Positions 15,303-24,534 are shown, counted from the stretch's first letter. The stretch is 64,000 nucleotides of DNA from Anaerolineae bacterium (GCA_025055175.1 JANWYT010000015.1:82891-146890), one strand, 5' to 3'. Translations and numbers: made by a program. The notes: generated by a model not told the origin, from the sequence alone.

Positions 15303-16324
15303 CGCGCCGCCTCGACCTGAGTTGGGGCTTGTTCATCGCGCGCGGCTCGGCCTATGGCTGACCAGCCCAAGCCCTGTTGGGCCAGCAGAGCGAAGCCCAC
15401 CAACGTCACTGGCAGCCAGATCACGATGTGGACGACGATGGCGAAGGCCAGAGCTTGATCCTGGCTCACAGAAGCCGTCGCCATGACCACCAGCGACACG
15501 AAGAACTCATAAACGCCAATCTGCCCTGGCGAGGACGGGATGAGGCCGGCTAAGTTGACCGTGCCGACCGTGAGCAGCGCCACCGCGTAGCCCACCTCTA
15601 GGCCGAAGGCCAGCAGCACAATCCAATAGACCAACGCTTCCACCATCCACGACGCATAGCTGAAGACCACCGCTCCTAGCAAATTTTGCGGCGAACGCAG
15701 CGCCGCCAGCCCATCCAGCAAGCCGTAAGCCAGGCGCGCCAAAGGCTGGCCCAGGCGAGCAGGCAGTCGGCTCAGGATGAAGCCTGCCAGGTGACGTGCC
15801 TGTTGATGAAAGGTCGCCGCCGCGAAGAAGACGGCCAGCGCTACGAAGAACAGGGGCGCTGCAAAGCTGAAGACGGCCCGAATCTCCGCCGACTCAACGT
15901 CGATGAACAACAGGGCGACGACGATGAAGGTCAGCATGACCACGCCATCGAAGACGCGCTCCACGATGACGACAGTGGTCGCACCGGCCATCGGCACGCC
16001 ATGATTGCGCCGCAGCAAGAAGATGCGCAGCGCTTCGCCGGCGCGGAACGGATAGACGTTGTTGCCCATGTAGCCTATGCACACCAGCCTAGCCAGGCCT
16101 GCCAGCGGCACGAGCGCCAGGCTGCGCAGCAAAAACTGCCAGCGCCAGGCAATCATCACTACCCCGCCGAAGTAGACCACTGCCCCCAGCAGCAGGCCCA
16201 GCGGATCAACCGCGCCCAGACTATCGATGAAGGCTTCTGGGTGCAAACCTCGGAAGGCCAAGAACAGGAACAGGGCGCTGACGGCCAGGCCCAGAAACAA
16301 CAAGGAACGGTTGCGTGCGGTCAT
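15299..16324 (-). CDS. Flippase-like integral membrane protein (LPG synthase TM-region family)
   Basis: A 341-residue polytopic protein with about eight membrane spans. YMGNNVYPFRAGEALRIFLL followed by TVVIVERVFDGVVML and VNLAGLIPSSPGQIGVYEFF are the conserved blocks of the YbhN/AglD/MprF-like membrane family; the GEALR and ERVFDG segments are its clearest marks. Members act in lipid or lipid-linked glycan translocation. ATG 16324 begins just before the first span and has GAAAGA upstream; longer reading would add 49 Arg/Ser-rich residues and run across the likely promoter (TGCTACAAT, minus strand 16371-16363). It is coupled to the DUF2304 gene downstream. Confidence 0.85.
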   Translation of the reverse strand: MTARNRSLLFLGLAVSALFLFLAFRGLHPEAFIDSLGAVDPLGLLLGAVVYFGGVVMIAWRWQFLLRSLALVPLAGLARLVCIGYMGNNVYPFRAGEALRIFLLRRNHGVPMAGATTVVIVERVFDGVVMLTFIVVALLFIDVESAEIRAVFSFAAPLFFVALAVFFAAATFHQQARHLAGFILSRLPARLGQPLARLAYGLLDGLAALRSPQNLLGAVVFSYASWMVEALVYWIVLLAFGLEVGYAVALLTVGTVNLAGLIPSSPGQIGVYEFFVSLVVMATASVSQDQALAFAIVVHIVIWLPVTLVGFALLAQQGLGWSAIGRAARDEQAPTQVEAAR

Positions 16325-16362
16325 GCGTCGTCTTTCATCGACTATCGGCGCTCGGCGCGGCG

Positions 16363-16371
16363 ATTGTAGCA
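16363..16371 (-). promoter_or_regulatory. Extended -10 promoter element TGCTACAAT
   Basis: Lies 39 bases upstream of the flippase-like gene start. The same TGCTAyaaT shape precedes several other genes in this window. No convincing -35. Confidence 0.5.
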
Positions 16372-16388
16372 CGCCACGCCACGCCACG

Positions 16389-17201
16389 TCAGGGCAAGAC
16401 GTTGTGGCGGCGAATCGTCGCGCCGCGCGCGTGGACGTGGACGATGCTGAAGCCGATGGGGCTTTGCTCATCCTGAGCGACGCTGTCTAGCCCCTCTCCC
16501 ACCCCAGGATAGCCCTGGAACTGACACCACGTGGAAGCGGCGGCGCTGTAGAGAATGCCATCACGCACCATCTCAATCGGCATGTGAACGTGGCCAAACA
16601 GCACAGCGCGCAGGCGTCGGCGAGCAGGCAGCAGGGCTTCGTGGAGAGCATCGCCGTTCACCAAGCGCATGTCGCCATCTAGCCAGGGAATGCCACTGGC
16701 GACGGGATTGTGATGGACGGCGACGATCAGCGGGCGCTCGTCTTCGGTCTGGACGATTCCACGCAGCCAATCCATTTGTTGAGCGGGCAAATAGCCAGTC
16801 GGCGGCTGAATAGGCTGGCCGTCGTCGGACTCCCTGGCGTTGCTGTCCAGGCAGACGATTTGCACGCCCTGGACTTCGAAATCGTAGTACAGATAGCGCC
16901 TGAGCGCATCTGTCCCCATAGCCACGCTCTGCAACACCGTCGCGTCGTCGTGATTGCCCGCCAAATAGTACACAGGCAAGTCCAGCGGATCGAAGACCTG
17001 GCGCACCAGGTCGTACTCATCGGGGCTGAGGTCGTTCACCACGTCGCCTGTGTGCAAGACGAAGGCAGGGCGCAGCGGCAGAGCCTGGATGGCGCGCACG
17101 ATGGCTTCTGCCCCCACCAAAGGCGACACGCTGCTGTAGCGCTTGGTGAAGCTGCGGTCGGGGTGCAAGTGGCTGTCGCTGATGTGGACGAAGGTGAGCA
17201 T
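16389..17201 (-). CDS. Calcineurin-like metallophosphoesterase (CpdA-like)
   Basis: All five metallophosphoesterase blocks are present in order: VHISDSHLHPD (DxH), LHTGDVVND (GD), YYLAGNHDD (GNHD), VAVHHNPVA (H) and VLFGHVHMP (GHxH), which together bind two metal ions. The closest general type is class III cyclic-nucleotide phosphodiesterases (CpdA/Icc), around 270 residues; this protein has 270 from ATG 17201. That start has GGAG 11 bases upstream and lies right before the first beta strand; ATG/other codons further upstream would add 11 residues. Substrate (cAMP, other phosphodiesters or phosphomonoesters) cannot be told. Extended -10 TGCTACAAT lies on the minus strand at 17261-17253. Confidence 0.88.
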   Translation of the reverse strand: MLTFVHISDSHLHPDRSFTKRYSSVSPLVGAEAIVRAIQALPLRPAFVLHTGDVVNDLSPDEYDLVRQVFDPLDLPVYYLAGNHDDATVLQSVAMGTDALRRYLYYDFEVQGVQIVCLDSNARESDDGQPIQPPTGYLPAQQMDWLRGIVQTEDERPLIVAVHHNPVASGIPWLDGDMRLVNGDALHEALLPARRRLRAVLFGHVHMPIEMVRDGILYSAAASTWCQFQGYPGVGEGLDSVAQDEQSPIGFSIVHVHARGATIRRHNVLP

Positions 17202-17252
17202 GGGGCAGTGACTCCTGATGAGCAGCTCGAGCAAAGTAGAAACGTTGCTGGC

Positions 17253-17261
17253 ATTGTAGCA
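17253..17261 (-). promoter_or_regulatory. Extended -10 promoter element TGCTACAAT
   Basis: Lies about 50 bases upstream of the metallophosphoesterase start and matches the element in front of the flippase-like gene base for base. Confidence 0.5.
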
Positions 17262-17377
17262 CCCCTGAGCGAGTCACGTCGCCGAGGCAGGTCGTGTCGG
17301 CGAAGTTCATTGATGAAGGGTCAGCACCAGGCTCTTACTCTATCCTGGCTTGACAGAAGGCTACACAGCAAGTATGT

Positions 17378-17390
17378 TTGCATTATGCAA
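17378..17390 (+). promoter_or_regulatory. Candidate operator: perfect palindrome TTGCATTATGCAA
   Basis: Six-base arms TTGCAT/ATGCAA around one central T, 37 bases before the ArsR-type regulator start. ArsR-type repressors bind short inverted repeats overlapping their own promoters, so this is a candidate autoregulatory site. Confidence 0.5.
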
Positions 17391-17427
17391 TTATCCGACT
17401 AAACAACTAGCGCCGAGGGCTTGTTCC

Positions 17428-18513
17428 ATGCCAGCTTGGGATTTCGTCAGCGCGCCAACCACCCTCCGAGTACGCTTCGTCGCGCCCTCTGTGCCAATCC
17501 TGCTACACAGCTTGGGCCTGCTGAGCGAAGCCGAGAGTCTGTCAGGCCTGCCCGACTGGGTCTACAAGACCCATCAAGCCCTAACGGAAGCGCAGCGCTA
17601 CGAAAATCGCCTCTGCGACCTGCTCATGCCTGGCGTCATCTCCTCCCTGTCTGGCGGATTCGTCAGCTTCCCCCAATACATTCAGCAGATCGAAGCCACC
17701 CCGTCGGAAGCGCTGCGCGAGGAAGCCATCTTCTGGCTGCAAGACAGCCCGCACTTCCCCGGCATGAGGGCTGTCTTGGCAGATGAACAAGTCTTCCTCA
17801 GCGTAGTCCGCCGCCATTACGCCGAAAAGGGCGTCGACGTGGATGAAGCGCTATGGCGCGATGCCTACGCTCATCTACTCCAGCCTGCGCGCGCCAAAGA
17901 ACGCCTGCTAGCCCACCTGCGCTTCATGTGGGATAACTTCCTGCGCGTCGAATGGGCGCGCGCGGAGCGCCAGTTGCAAGAGGTCGTCAAGGCTCACAAC
18001 CAGGTCAACTACGACGGCCAGCCCTGGGGCGACGTCATCGAACAGGTGACCAACCGCGATTTGCGCCAGCAAGAGCGCTTGATCGACTATTTCAGCACAG
18101 CCACCATCCTCACCTGCATTCCTACCCCTCACCTCGGCCCGTATGTCAGTTATTACATGAAGCGCGAGGCCGAGGAAGTCCTCCTGTTCTTTGGGGCGCG
18201 CTTGCCGCGCGGCAACGTGCGCAGCCCTGAACTCGACCGCGCTGATCTGTTAGTGCGCCTGAATGCCCTGGCCGACGAGACGCGCTTGCGCATGGTGGAG
18301 CTGCTGGCTCAGCGCGAAGAAATCTGCGCCCAAGACTTTATGAGCCTGTTGGAGCTATCCCAGTCTAGCGCCAGCCGCCACCTGCGCCAGCTCACCGCCA
18401 GCGGCTTCCTGACGGAGCGCCGCCGCGACGTGGCCAAATGCTACAGCCTCAACCGCGACCGTGTAGCGGATACTATCAAGACCCTCAGCCACTTGCTCGG
18501 AGGAGAAACATGA
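17428..18513 (+). CDS. ArsR-type transcriptional regulator with a long N-terminal domain
   Basis: The last 85 residues are a winged helix of ArsR type: ALADETRLRMVELLAQRE, then LLELSQSSASRHLRQL (recognition helix) and GFLTERRRDVAKCYSLN (wing). The preceding 275 residues are an alpha-rich domain with no recognised ligand site; large N-terminal parts of this kind are found in Chloroflexota and Firmicutes regulators of the DUF5937 sort and presumably sense a ligand. ATG 17428 starts just after the palindrome at 17378-17390; TTG 17350 and ATG 17374 are possible but would translate through it. The stop overlaps the next gene as ATGA, so regulator and thioesterase are co-expressed. 361 residues. 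Confidence 0.82.
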   Translation: MPAWDFVSAPTTLRVRFVAPSVPILLHSLGLLSEAESLSGLPDWVYKTHQALTEAQRYENRLCDLLMPGVISSLSGGFVSFPQYIQQIEATPSEALREEAIFWLQDSPHFPGMRAVLADEQVFLSVVRRHYAEKGVDVDEALWRDAYAHLLQPARAKERLLAHLRFMWDNFLRVEWARAERQLQEVVKAHNQVNYDGQPWGDVIEQVTNRDLRQQERLIDYFSTATILTCIPTPHLGPYVSYYMKREAEEVLLFFGARLPRGNVRSPELDRADLLVRLNALADETRLRMVELLAQREEICAQDFMSLLELSQSSASRHLRQLTASGFLTERRRDVAKCYSLNRDRVADTIKTLSHLLGGET

Positions 18514-19001
18514 GCGACCGCCCTCTCCAACCCATCCAAAATTTCTATCGCGCCGAGACGGCCATCTGCTACGGCTGTGGCCGCAACAATGCTCAGGGCC
18601 TGCACATCCAGACCTACTGGGATGGACAAGTCGGTGTGTGCCACTTCACGCCTCGCCCAGAACACACCGCCTTCCCTGGCGTAGTCTACGGTGGGCTGCT
18701 GGCCAGCCTGATCGATTGCCACACTATTGGCACGGCCATCGCCGCTATGCACGACGCTGAAGGCCGCGCGCCAGGCAGTGAACCAGAGATCACCTGCGTC
18801 ACAGGCTATTTGAACGTGCGCTTCCACAAGCCCACCCCCATGGGACCAGAGCTGCGCCTGGAAGCGCACATTGCCGAGCTGAGCGGCAGGAAAGGGCTGG
18901 TGAAATGCGAGCTATTCGCTGAGGGCATGGTCACTGTCAGCGCAGAAGTCCTAGCTGTGCGCGTGACAGGCCGCACCTTGGACGACGTGCGTCGCAGCTA
19001 A
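18510..19001 (+). CDS. Hotdog-fold PaaI-type thioesterase
   Basis: 163 residues with the hotdog-fold pattern HTAFPGVVYGGLLASLIDCH, where the GVVYGGLLASL helix and the Asp are the usual substrate and catalytic elements of the PaaI/acyl-CoA thioesterase family. The N-terminal CYGCGRNNAQGLHIQ with Cys-x-x-Cys-Gly is a common extra of the subgroup. It would hydrolyse acyl-CoA thioesters. The start is ATG 18510 with an excellent ribosome site (GGAGGAG, 4 bases away), in a 4-bp overlap with the ArsR-type regulator stop. It ends in a 4-bp overlap with the convergent hypothetical gene. Confidence 0.88.
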   Translation: MSDRPLQPIQNFYRAETAICYGCGRNNAQGLHIQTYWDGQVGVCHFTPRPEHTAFPGVVYGGLLASLIDCHTIGTAIAAMHDAEGRAPGSEPEITCVTGYLNVRFHKPTPMGPELRLEAHIAELSGRKGLVKCELFAEGMVTVSAEVLAVRVTGRTLDDVRRS

Positions 19002-19771
19002 TCCTTGTCTGGGCTGAGCTGGCTGATAGCTTGCAAGTGCGCTTCGCGGTAGTTATTCTCGCTCGTCCACAAGATCGCCTCATAGACAGCGTACAAGCCG
19101 CGCGCGGCGCGCAACACCTCGGCTTCAATCGTCGCTTCGGGCAGGGTGGCCACGCCGTACCAGCGCCCCAGACGGAAGTGATCCTTGCTCGGCTCAAAGG
19201 TACTCAGCCATTCGTGCAGGATGTCTGTCTTTTGCAAGTGACGAACCTCGAGGTGTAACTCACTCAGGTGCGCGCCCTGCCAAAAGCCCAGGCAAAAATC
19301 CGCGTCTAGGCTTTGCAGCAAACTGAAGAAGGCCAGACGCTGACGCTGTACCCGCAGCTTGCCGCTGATGTTTTGCTGATCCCACCAGGCTTCCGACGGC
19401 ACGATCAGCTCCACGACAAAATGATCGGGCTGCAAGCGCAGCTCCAGGCTCGGATGGTGCTGCACGACAATCTGCTGCACGCTAGCGATGCCCTCGCGAC
19501 CCATCAGCCGCTCTACCGTCAGAGCAGGGCCGACGGCGCGCATGAACTGCACCGAGAGTGCGTGAGCCTGTCTGTCGCTGACCGAGCCGACGATCGGGCC
19601 AGCGTGAAATGGGTGCAGGTCGAAGTTGGCAACGCGCAGTCGGTTCGCCAAGCGCTGTTGTAAATGGACTAGTCGCCCTAGCGCTTCTGCGCGCGCTGGG
19701 TAGACCCCTGAACCCGTCACGGGACGACAGGCTTGATGATGCTCAGGCGTGAAATAGGTCATGACCACCAT
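18998..19771 (-). CDS. Hypothetical protein, 257 aa
   Basis: Family not recognised. A soluble protein rich in Leu, His, Gln and Trp, without signal peptide or membrane segments. Two stretches look conserved-like: HPFHAGPIVGSVSDRQAHAL near the N-terminus and HLSELHLEVRHLQKTDILHE / DHFRLGRWYGVATLP in the C-terminal half, the latter resembling a nucleic-acid or chromatin-associated 'DUF'-type domain seen in other large genomes of the phylum, but I cannot name it. ATG 19771 or 19762 are both possible, both following GAGGC. Stand-alone gene, convergent with the thioesterase. The codon usage matches the neighbours, so it is a genuine gene. Confidence 0.7.
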   Translation of the reverse strand: MVVMTYFTPEHHQACRPVTGSGVYPARAEALGRLVHLQQRLANRLRVANFDLHPFHAGPIVGSVSDRQAHALSVQFMRAVGPALTVERLMGREGIASVQQIVVQHHPSLELRLQPDHFVVELIVPSEAWWDQQNISGKLRVQRQRLAFFSLLQSLDADFCLGFWQGAHLSELHLEVRHLQKTDILHEWLSTFEPSKDHFRLGRWYGVATLPEATIEAEVLRAARGLYAVYEAILWTSENNYREAHLQAISQLSPDKD

Positions 19772-19854
19772 GCCTCAGACTCGATGAAAGCAAGTCTAAC
19801 TGATGACTCTGTACAAAGGCCAGTGTAGCGCTACTTGGCTTAGTAGACGAATGG

Positions 19855-20514
19855 TCAGGCGCGACGTTCAGGCTGTCCACCCCGCCCCACAGCGACGGCG
19901 TTTTTGAGCAGCTGTGCGCGGCTGCGCAAACGCGACTCCGTCCACGTGCCGTCGCCCACCAACCAAGTCCCCATGCCCACCGCCGACGCTCCAGCTTGCA
20001 GGAATTGTTGGGCGTTCTCAGCGTTCATCGCGCCGTTGCACATGAACTTCATGTGGCTCAGCGGGCCATAGAGAGCCTTGAAGTATTCTAACCCCAGCGC
20101 ACCGACAGGGAAGAGCTTAAGCATAGGGACGCCCATCTGCCAGGCAGCCACGCATTCGCCAGGGGTGGTGACGCCGGGCAGCATGAGGACACCCTGCTCT
20201 TGGACGTGGGCCACAACGTCGGGCTGGAAGACAGGCGAGACGACGAAATCTGCCCCTGCGTCCAAGACGCGGCGCGCGTCCTCCATGCTGAGGACAGTCC
20301 CCATGCCTACGACTGCCGTCTCGCCGTAGCGCTGCTTGATGGCGCGCATGGCGTCGATGGGCTGGGGGCTGTTCATGGTCAGCTCAAAGACGTTGAGGCC
20401 TTCCTGCATCATGGCCTCGGCGGTGGCCAGGGCTACATCAGGCGGAAATGCTCCGCGCATGCCCACCATGACGCCGCCAACTTCAATGTGCCGCAGAGCG
20501 ATTGCCTTGTCCAT
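19855..20514 (-). CDS. KDPG/KDPGal-type aldolase
   Basis: A class I aldolase that splits 2-keto-3-deoxy-6-phospho-sugar acids into pyruvate and glyceraldehyde 3-phosphate. The Schiff-base Lys is in MLKLFPVGALG; GTVLSMEDARRVLDAGADFV and LPGVTTPGE are the other usual blocks. The catalytic-Glu segment reads VFELTMNSPQP. In KDPG aldolases this is usually EITLRT; the NSPQ form is typical of the galactonate enzyme DgoA, so a KDPGal or other preference is possible. 219 residues, with a strong ribosome site (AAAGAGGT, 7 bases before ATG 20514). No kinase or dehydratase of the same pathway is adjacent. Confidence 0.87.
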   Translation of the reverse strand: MDKAIALRHIEVGGVMVGMRGAFPPDVALATAEAMMQEGLNVFELTMNSPQPIDAMRAIKQRYGETAVVGMGTVLSMEDARRVLDAGADFVVSPVFQPDVVAHVQEQGVLMLPGVTTPGECVAAWQMGVPMLKLFPVGALGLEYFKALYGPLSHMKFMCNGAMNAENAQQFLQAGASAVGMGTWLVGDGTWTESRLRSRAQLLKNAVAVGRGGQPERRA

Positions 20515-20559
20515 TTGCTGACCTCTTTCTGACTGGATGCTGAAACGGTGCGCCAGGTC

Positions 20560-21042
20560 TCAGACGACGGGCTTCTGGCGCTGGAAGATCATGGTCGGCA
20601 CACTGATGCCCATCGCCAGGGCCGCCAGGATGAGGGCCGTGATGACGCCGTTCTGCACAGTCTGCGTCATCACCTGGGTGAGCGTCGTGCTGTCCTCCAT
20701 GATACCACCAGCAATCTGCAAGACTCCAATCATGGTGCGGAAAGCATACGCCCCAGGCACCATCGGGATGACGCCGACCACCGCGAAGACGATGGCGGGC
20801 ATCTTCAGACGGACGGCGCACCAGCGGGCCAGGAAGCCCACCGCCAGCGCCCCCAGCAGGCTAGACGCCACTAGGCTTGCGCCCAGGCCATGCATGACGC
20901 CATAGCGCAGGCCATGCCCCAGCGCACCGGCCAGCACACAGGCGGGCAGGGCGCGGCGCGGCGCATTGAACAACATGGCGAAGCCCAGGGCGGCCAGCGC
21001 CGACCAGAGCGCGTCTTCTAGCACGAGCAGAACAACAGACAT
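20560..21042 (-). CDS. ThrE_2-type membrane subunit (DUF3815), C-terminal half of a threonine/serine exporter
   Basis: 160 residues with four to five membrane spans: LEDALWSALAALGFAMLFN, VLAGALGHGLRY, then the signature MPAIVFAVVGVIPMVPGAYAF. In many bacteria this half is fused to the DUF1212 half as ThrE; here, as in YjjP/YjjB of E. coli, they are separate genes. The start is ATG 21042 with AGGAGAAA upstream, 23 bp after the DUF1212 gene stop. The frame extends much further upstream but only as an artefact over the preceding gene. Presumed function: export of serine/threonine or a related small organic acid such as succinate; substrate inferred from family only. Confidence 0.88.
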   Translation of the reverse strand: MSVVLLVLEDALWSALAALGFAMLFNAPRRALPACVLAGALGHGLRYGVMHGLGASLVASSLLGALAVGFLARWCAVRLKMPAIVFAVVGVIPMVPGAYAFRTMIGVLQIAGGIMEDSTTLTQVMTQTVQNGVITALILAALAMGISVPTMIFQRQKPVV

Positions 21043-21065
21043 GATAGTTTCTCCTGACGATGAAC

Positions 21066-21893
21066 TCAGAGCGCAATTTTGATCCCAGTCAGCCAGAGCG
21101 TCATGGCAATGCCGAGGGCAATCGCCAGCGACAGAATCAGCCCCCAAGTGCCGCGCGCCAACCCGTTTATGATCTGCCCATTGAGCAGGTCTTCGCTGGC
21201 GTTGATGAGCGGCACGCCTGGCACGAGCAGCAGCACAGCAGCGCTGATGGCCACCGCAGGCTGAGCGCCCAGCTTCAGCAGCACACCCACGCTGGCGACC
21301 AGGCTGGCGACGAAGGCGGTGACGATGGTCGTCAGGATGGGATTGAAGTAGGCTAGGGCCATCTGCTGGCGGATGGCCATGCCTATCGCTGCCGCCAAGA
21401 AGGTGATGGTCATCGCCGCCAGGTCGCCGCCGAACAGGCGGGCGAAGGCGGCACAGGCCAGCCCCACGAACAAGACCACTGTCCAGCGGCCATAGTTGGG
21501 CGACAGCTTGTCGATTCGGCGCAGCTCGCGGCGCAGCACAAAGCGATCCAGTTCGCCGCGCATCGCCTGGTAGCTCAGATCGTTGATTTGGACAATCTTC
21601 TCCAGGTTGACGCCTCGGCCTGGGGCGCGGCGGGCTTTGGTGCGGAATTCGCGGTTGTTGAGCGTGGTGGCGATGATGGAGTCGTACAGCACCACCACGT
21701 CCATCCAATCGCAGCCCAACTGCGTGCCTAAGCGGTGAACGGTCTCCTCCACCTTTTGCGAATCAGCGCCGTTTTGCAGCAGCATTTGCCCGGCCCACAG
21801 GGATAGGCTGATGACATCGCGCAGCTCCTCGCGCTCCATTGGAGGTTTGTGAGGGTGATCGTCATCGATCACCGCTTCAATCATCTCAGCCAT
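21066..21893 (-). CDS. ThrE N-terminal-type membrane subunit (DUF1212)
   Basis: 275 residues. The soluble N-terminal half has LSLWAGQMLLQNGADSQKVE and CDWMDVVVLYDSIIATT, characteristic of DUF1212 (YjjP), and the C-terminal half has five membrane spans including PILTTIVTAFVASLVASVGV and LLLVPGVPLINASEDLLNG, the conserved PGxPLINA turn. It forms an exporter with the product of the next gene. I set the start at ATG 21893, preceded by AAAGAGAG; Met 21965 would add a hydrophobic unrelated extension. A -10 box TACAAT lies on the minus strand at 21984-21979 in the gap shared with the methyltransferase gene. Confidence 0.88.
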   Translation of the reverse strand: MAEMIEAVIDDDHPHKPPMEREELRDVISLSLWAGQMLLQNGADSQKVEETVHRLGTQLGCDWMDVVVLYDSIIATTLNNREFRTKARRAPGRGVNLEKIVQINDLSYQAMRGELDRFVLRRELRRIDKLSPNYGRWTVVLFVGLACAAFARLFGGDLAAMTITFLAAAIGMAIRQQMALAYFNPILTTIVTAFVASLVASVGVLLKLGAQPAVAISAAVLLLVPGVPLINASEDLLNGQIINGLARGTWGLILSLAIALGIAMTLWLTGIKIAL

Positions 21894-21984
21894 GCGCTCG
21901 CTCTCTTTAATCACGCTATCACGATGAAAAGCACAGGCAACAAACAGGCAGGCGCGGGCAAGCACTCTATGCTTCTCATTGTAG

Positions 21985-23199
<1,215 letters not shown>

Positions 23200-23205
23200 A
23201 CGTCT

Positions 23206-23667
23206 TCATGCCGCTTGCAGCTGGGCCAGGTTGGCCAAGAGCCAGGTACGCAGCTCCGGCGTGCGGAAGTTGATCGCGCCGAGCGTCGCTTCGTCTAGGT
23301 GAACTTCTTCTGGAATATACTGGCCGCGCGTGGGATCGTCGAATTCTGGGCCGCTGCGATGGGCCAGGTCATAGCCGCGCAGCGCACAGATGAAGAAGTG
23401 TTCTTCCAGGCGCTTGCCCGCCTTCTCGTGGTACAAAATGAAAGCGTGGCTGAGGATATCTACCTGCGCGCCGAGTTCTTCGTGCAGTTCGCGGCACAGC
23501 GCTTCTTGCAGGTCTTCGCCAGGCTCTACGCCGCCGCCTGGGGCTACCCAGTAAGGCTGGTGTTCGCGTTCGGGCTTGAGGCGCTTAATCAACAAAAGGG
23601 TGTTGCGCTGCGTCAGCAAGATAGCGCGCACGCGCTGGCAAGCAGGCTGACGATCCACACTAGGCAT
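23206..23667 (-). CDS. Nudix hydrolase
   Basis: Carries a complete Nudix box, GGGVEPGEDLQEALCRELHE followed by ELGA (pattern GX5EX7REUXEEXGU), which binds Mg2+ and cleaves nucleoside-diphosphate-linked compounds. The start is taken as ATG 23667 (MPSVDRQPACQRVRAILLT), immediately before the first strand of the fold; ATG 23673 is equivalent. The frame is open as far as 23778, but a strong promoter lies there, so upstream starts are ruled out. 153 residues. The likely substrate class (nucleotide sugars, ADP-ribose, oxidised nucleotides) cannot be told. It follows the dtxR-like gene but has its own promoter. Confidence 0.87.
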   Translation of the reverse strand: MPSVDRQPACQRVRAILLTQRNTLLLIKRLKPEREHQPYWVAPGGGVEPGEDLQEALCRELHEELGAQVDILSHAFILYHEKAGKRLEEHFFICALRGYDLAHRSGPEFDDPTRGQYIPEEVHLDEATLGAINFRTPELRTWLLANLAQLQAA

Positions 23668-23771
23668 TAACATGATATGGGCAAGTCCATTTTTGAAGTG
23701 AAATTGACGTCTAGGTTGTGGGAAGGCGAGGGCTAGCGGCTCATAGGCCAAAGCTAGCTTCGGGGAGGAGC

Positions 23772-23800
23772 ATACCACGACTTCTTTGAAGTAATGTCAA
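23772..23800 (-). promoter_or_regulatory. Promoter with a palindrome in the spacer, for the Nudix gene
   Basis: On the minus strand TTGACA (23800-23795) is a perfect -35; 17 bases later TGGTAT (23777-23772) or, three bases later, TATGCT can serve as -10. The spacer contains the perfect hairpin ACTTCAAAGAAGT (23792-23780), which is placed like a repressor operator. CATACC/GGTATG arms (23771-23776, 23803-23808) enclose the whole promoter. Confidence 0.55.
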
Positions 23801-23826
23801 GAGGTATGGTTAAGTTTTGCGCAACT

Positions 23827-24504
23827 TCAGGTGATCTTTTCGACAAGGATGGCGTTGGCCACCATCAGGCTAATGCGCGCTTGCTGACCGCTGCTGAAGC
23901 GGATGGTCAGCGAGCCTTCGAACGGCTCGCGCGCGGCCACTTGCACCGCCTCGCCTAGTTGAAAGCCGAGCGCCAAGATGAACTGCAGCAATTCGGGGCC
24001 GTCGGCGCTGAACTGAGCGACAGTGGCATGGAGGGAGGGAGCAAGCTGAGCCAGAGGGATGAGCTGACGCGTGACCATCTGGCCGTCGCTGCCAGGGATA
24101 GGATCGCCGTGCGGGTCAAATGGCGGATGATCCAATTTGTCGGCCAGGGCGTCGATGAAGCGATCTGAGACGGCATGCTCTAGCTTCTCGGCTTCGTCGT
24201 GGACTTCGTGCAGGCCGTAGTTCAACTCTCGCACCAAGAAAGCTTCAATCAAGCGGTGGCGACGGATGATCTTGAGGGCAATTGCCTGACCTTCGTCAGT
24301 CAGGCGCACTCCTCGATGTTTGACATAATCGACCAGGCCGCTCTCAGCTAGGCGCTGGGCCATGTCGGTGACGGAGGGCGCGGTGCGGTCTAGCGCCTCA
24401 CTCAGGGCATTGGTGCTGACTCGTTCGCTGTGCTGCTGCAGGGCGTAGACAGCTTTGAGGAAGTCTTCGGCGGCTTTGCTCTGGGGCATCTCAGGCATAG
24501 GCAC
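23827..24504 (-). CDS. Metal-dependent transcriptional regulator, DtxR/MntR/IdeR type
   Basis: The N-terminal winged helix (about 8-65: EDFLKAVYALQQ, VSTNALSEALDRTAPSVTDM) is followed by the dimerisation/metal-binding domain with RHRLIEAFLVRELNYGLHEV, HDEAEKLEHAVSD, where the Glu/His residues are the usual ligands, and a C-terminal SH3-like FeoA domain (about 150-225). It would sense Fe2+ or Mn2+ and control metal uptake. ATG 24504 has GGGAAGAG 5 bases upstream. It is transcribed from TGCTATGAT (24534-24526). The 10-mer TTTTGCGCAA with a palindromic core occurs just before this gene (24548-24557) and just after it (23815-23824), a possible binding site. No transporter gene is near. Confidence 0.9.
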   Translation of the reverse strand: MPMPEMPQSKAAEDFLKAVYALQQHSERVSTNALSEALDRTAPSVTDMAQRLAESGLVDYVKHRGVRLTDEGQAIALKIIRRHRLIEAFLVRELNYGLHEVHDEAEKLEHAVSDRFIDALADKLDHPPFDPHGDPIPGSDGQMVTRQLIPLAQLAPSLHATVAQFSADGPELLQFILALGFQLGEAVQVAAREPFEGSLTIRFSSGQQARISLMVANAILVEKIT

Positions 24505-24525
24505 TCTTCCCGCTGATTTTTTGTC

Positions 24526-24534
24526 ATCATAGCA
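24526..24534 (-). promoter_or_regulatory. Extended -10 promoter element TGCTATGAT
   Basis: Lies 21 bases before the dtxR-type gene start, with TTGCGC further upstream as a poor -35. Same shape as the other extended -10 elements in the window. Confidence 0.45.

Noticed and set aside
20560..21708. Long frame extending the ThrE_2-type gene upstream
   Set aside because: The upstream part is an out-of-frame reading of the DUF1212 gene; ATG 21042 with AGGAGAAA is the real start.
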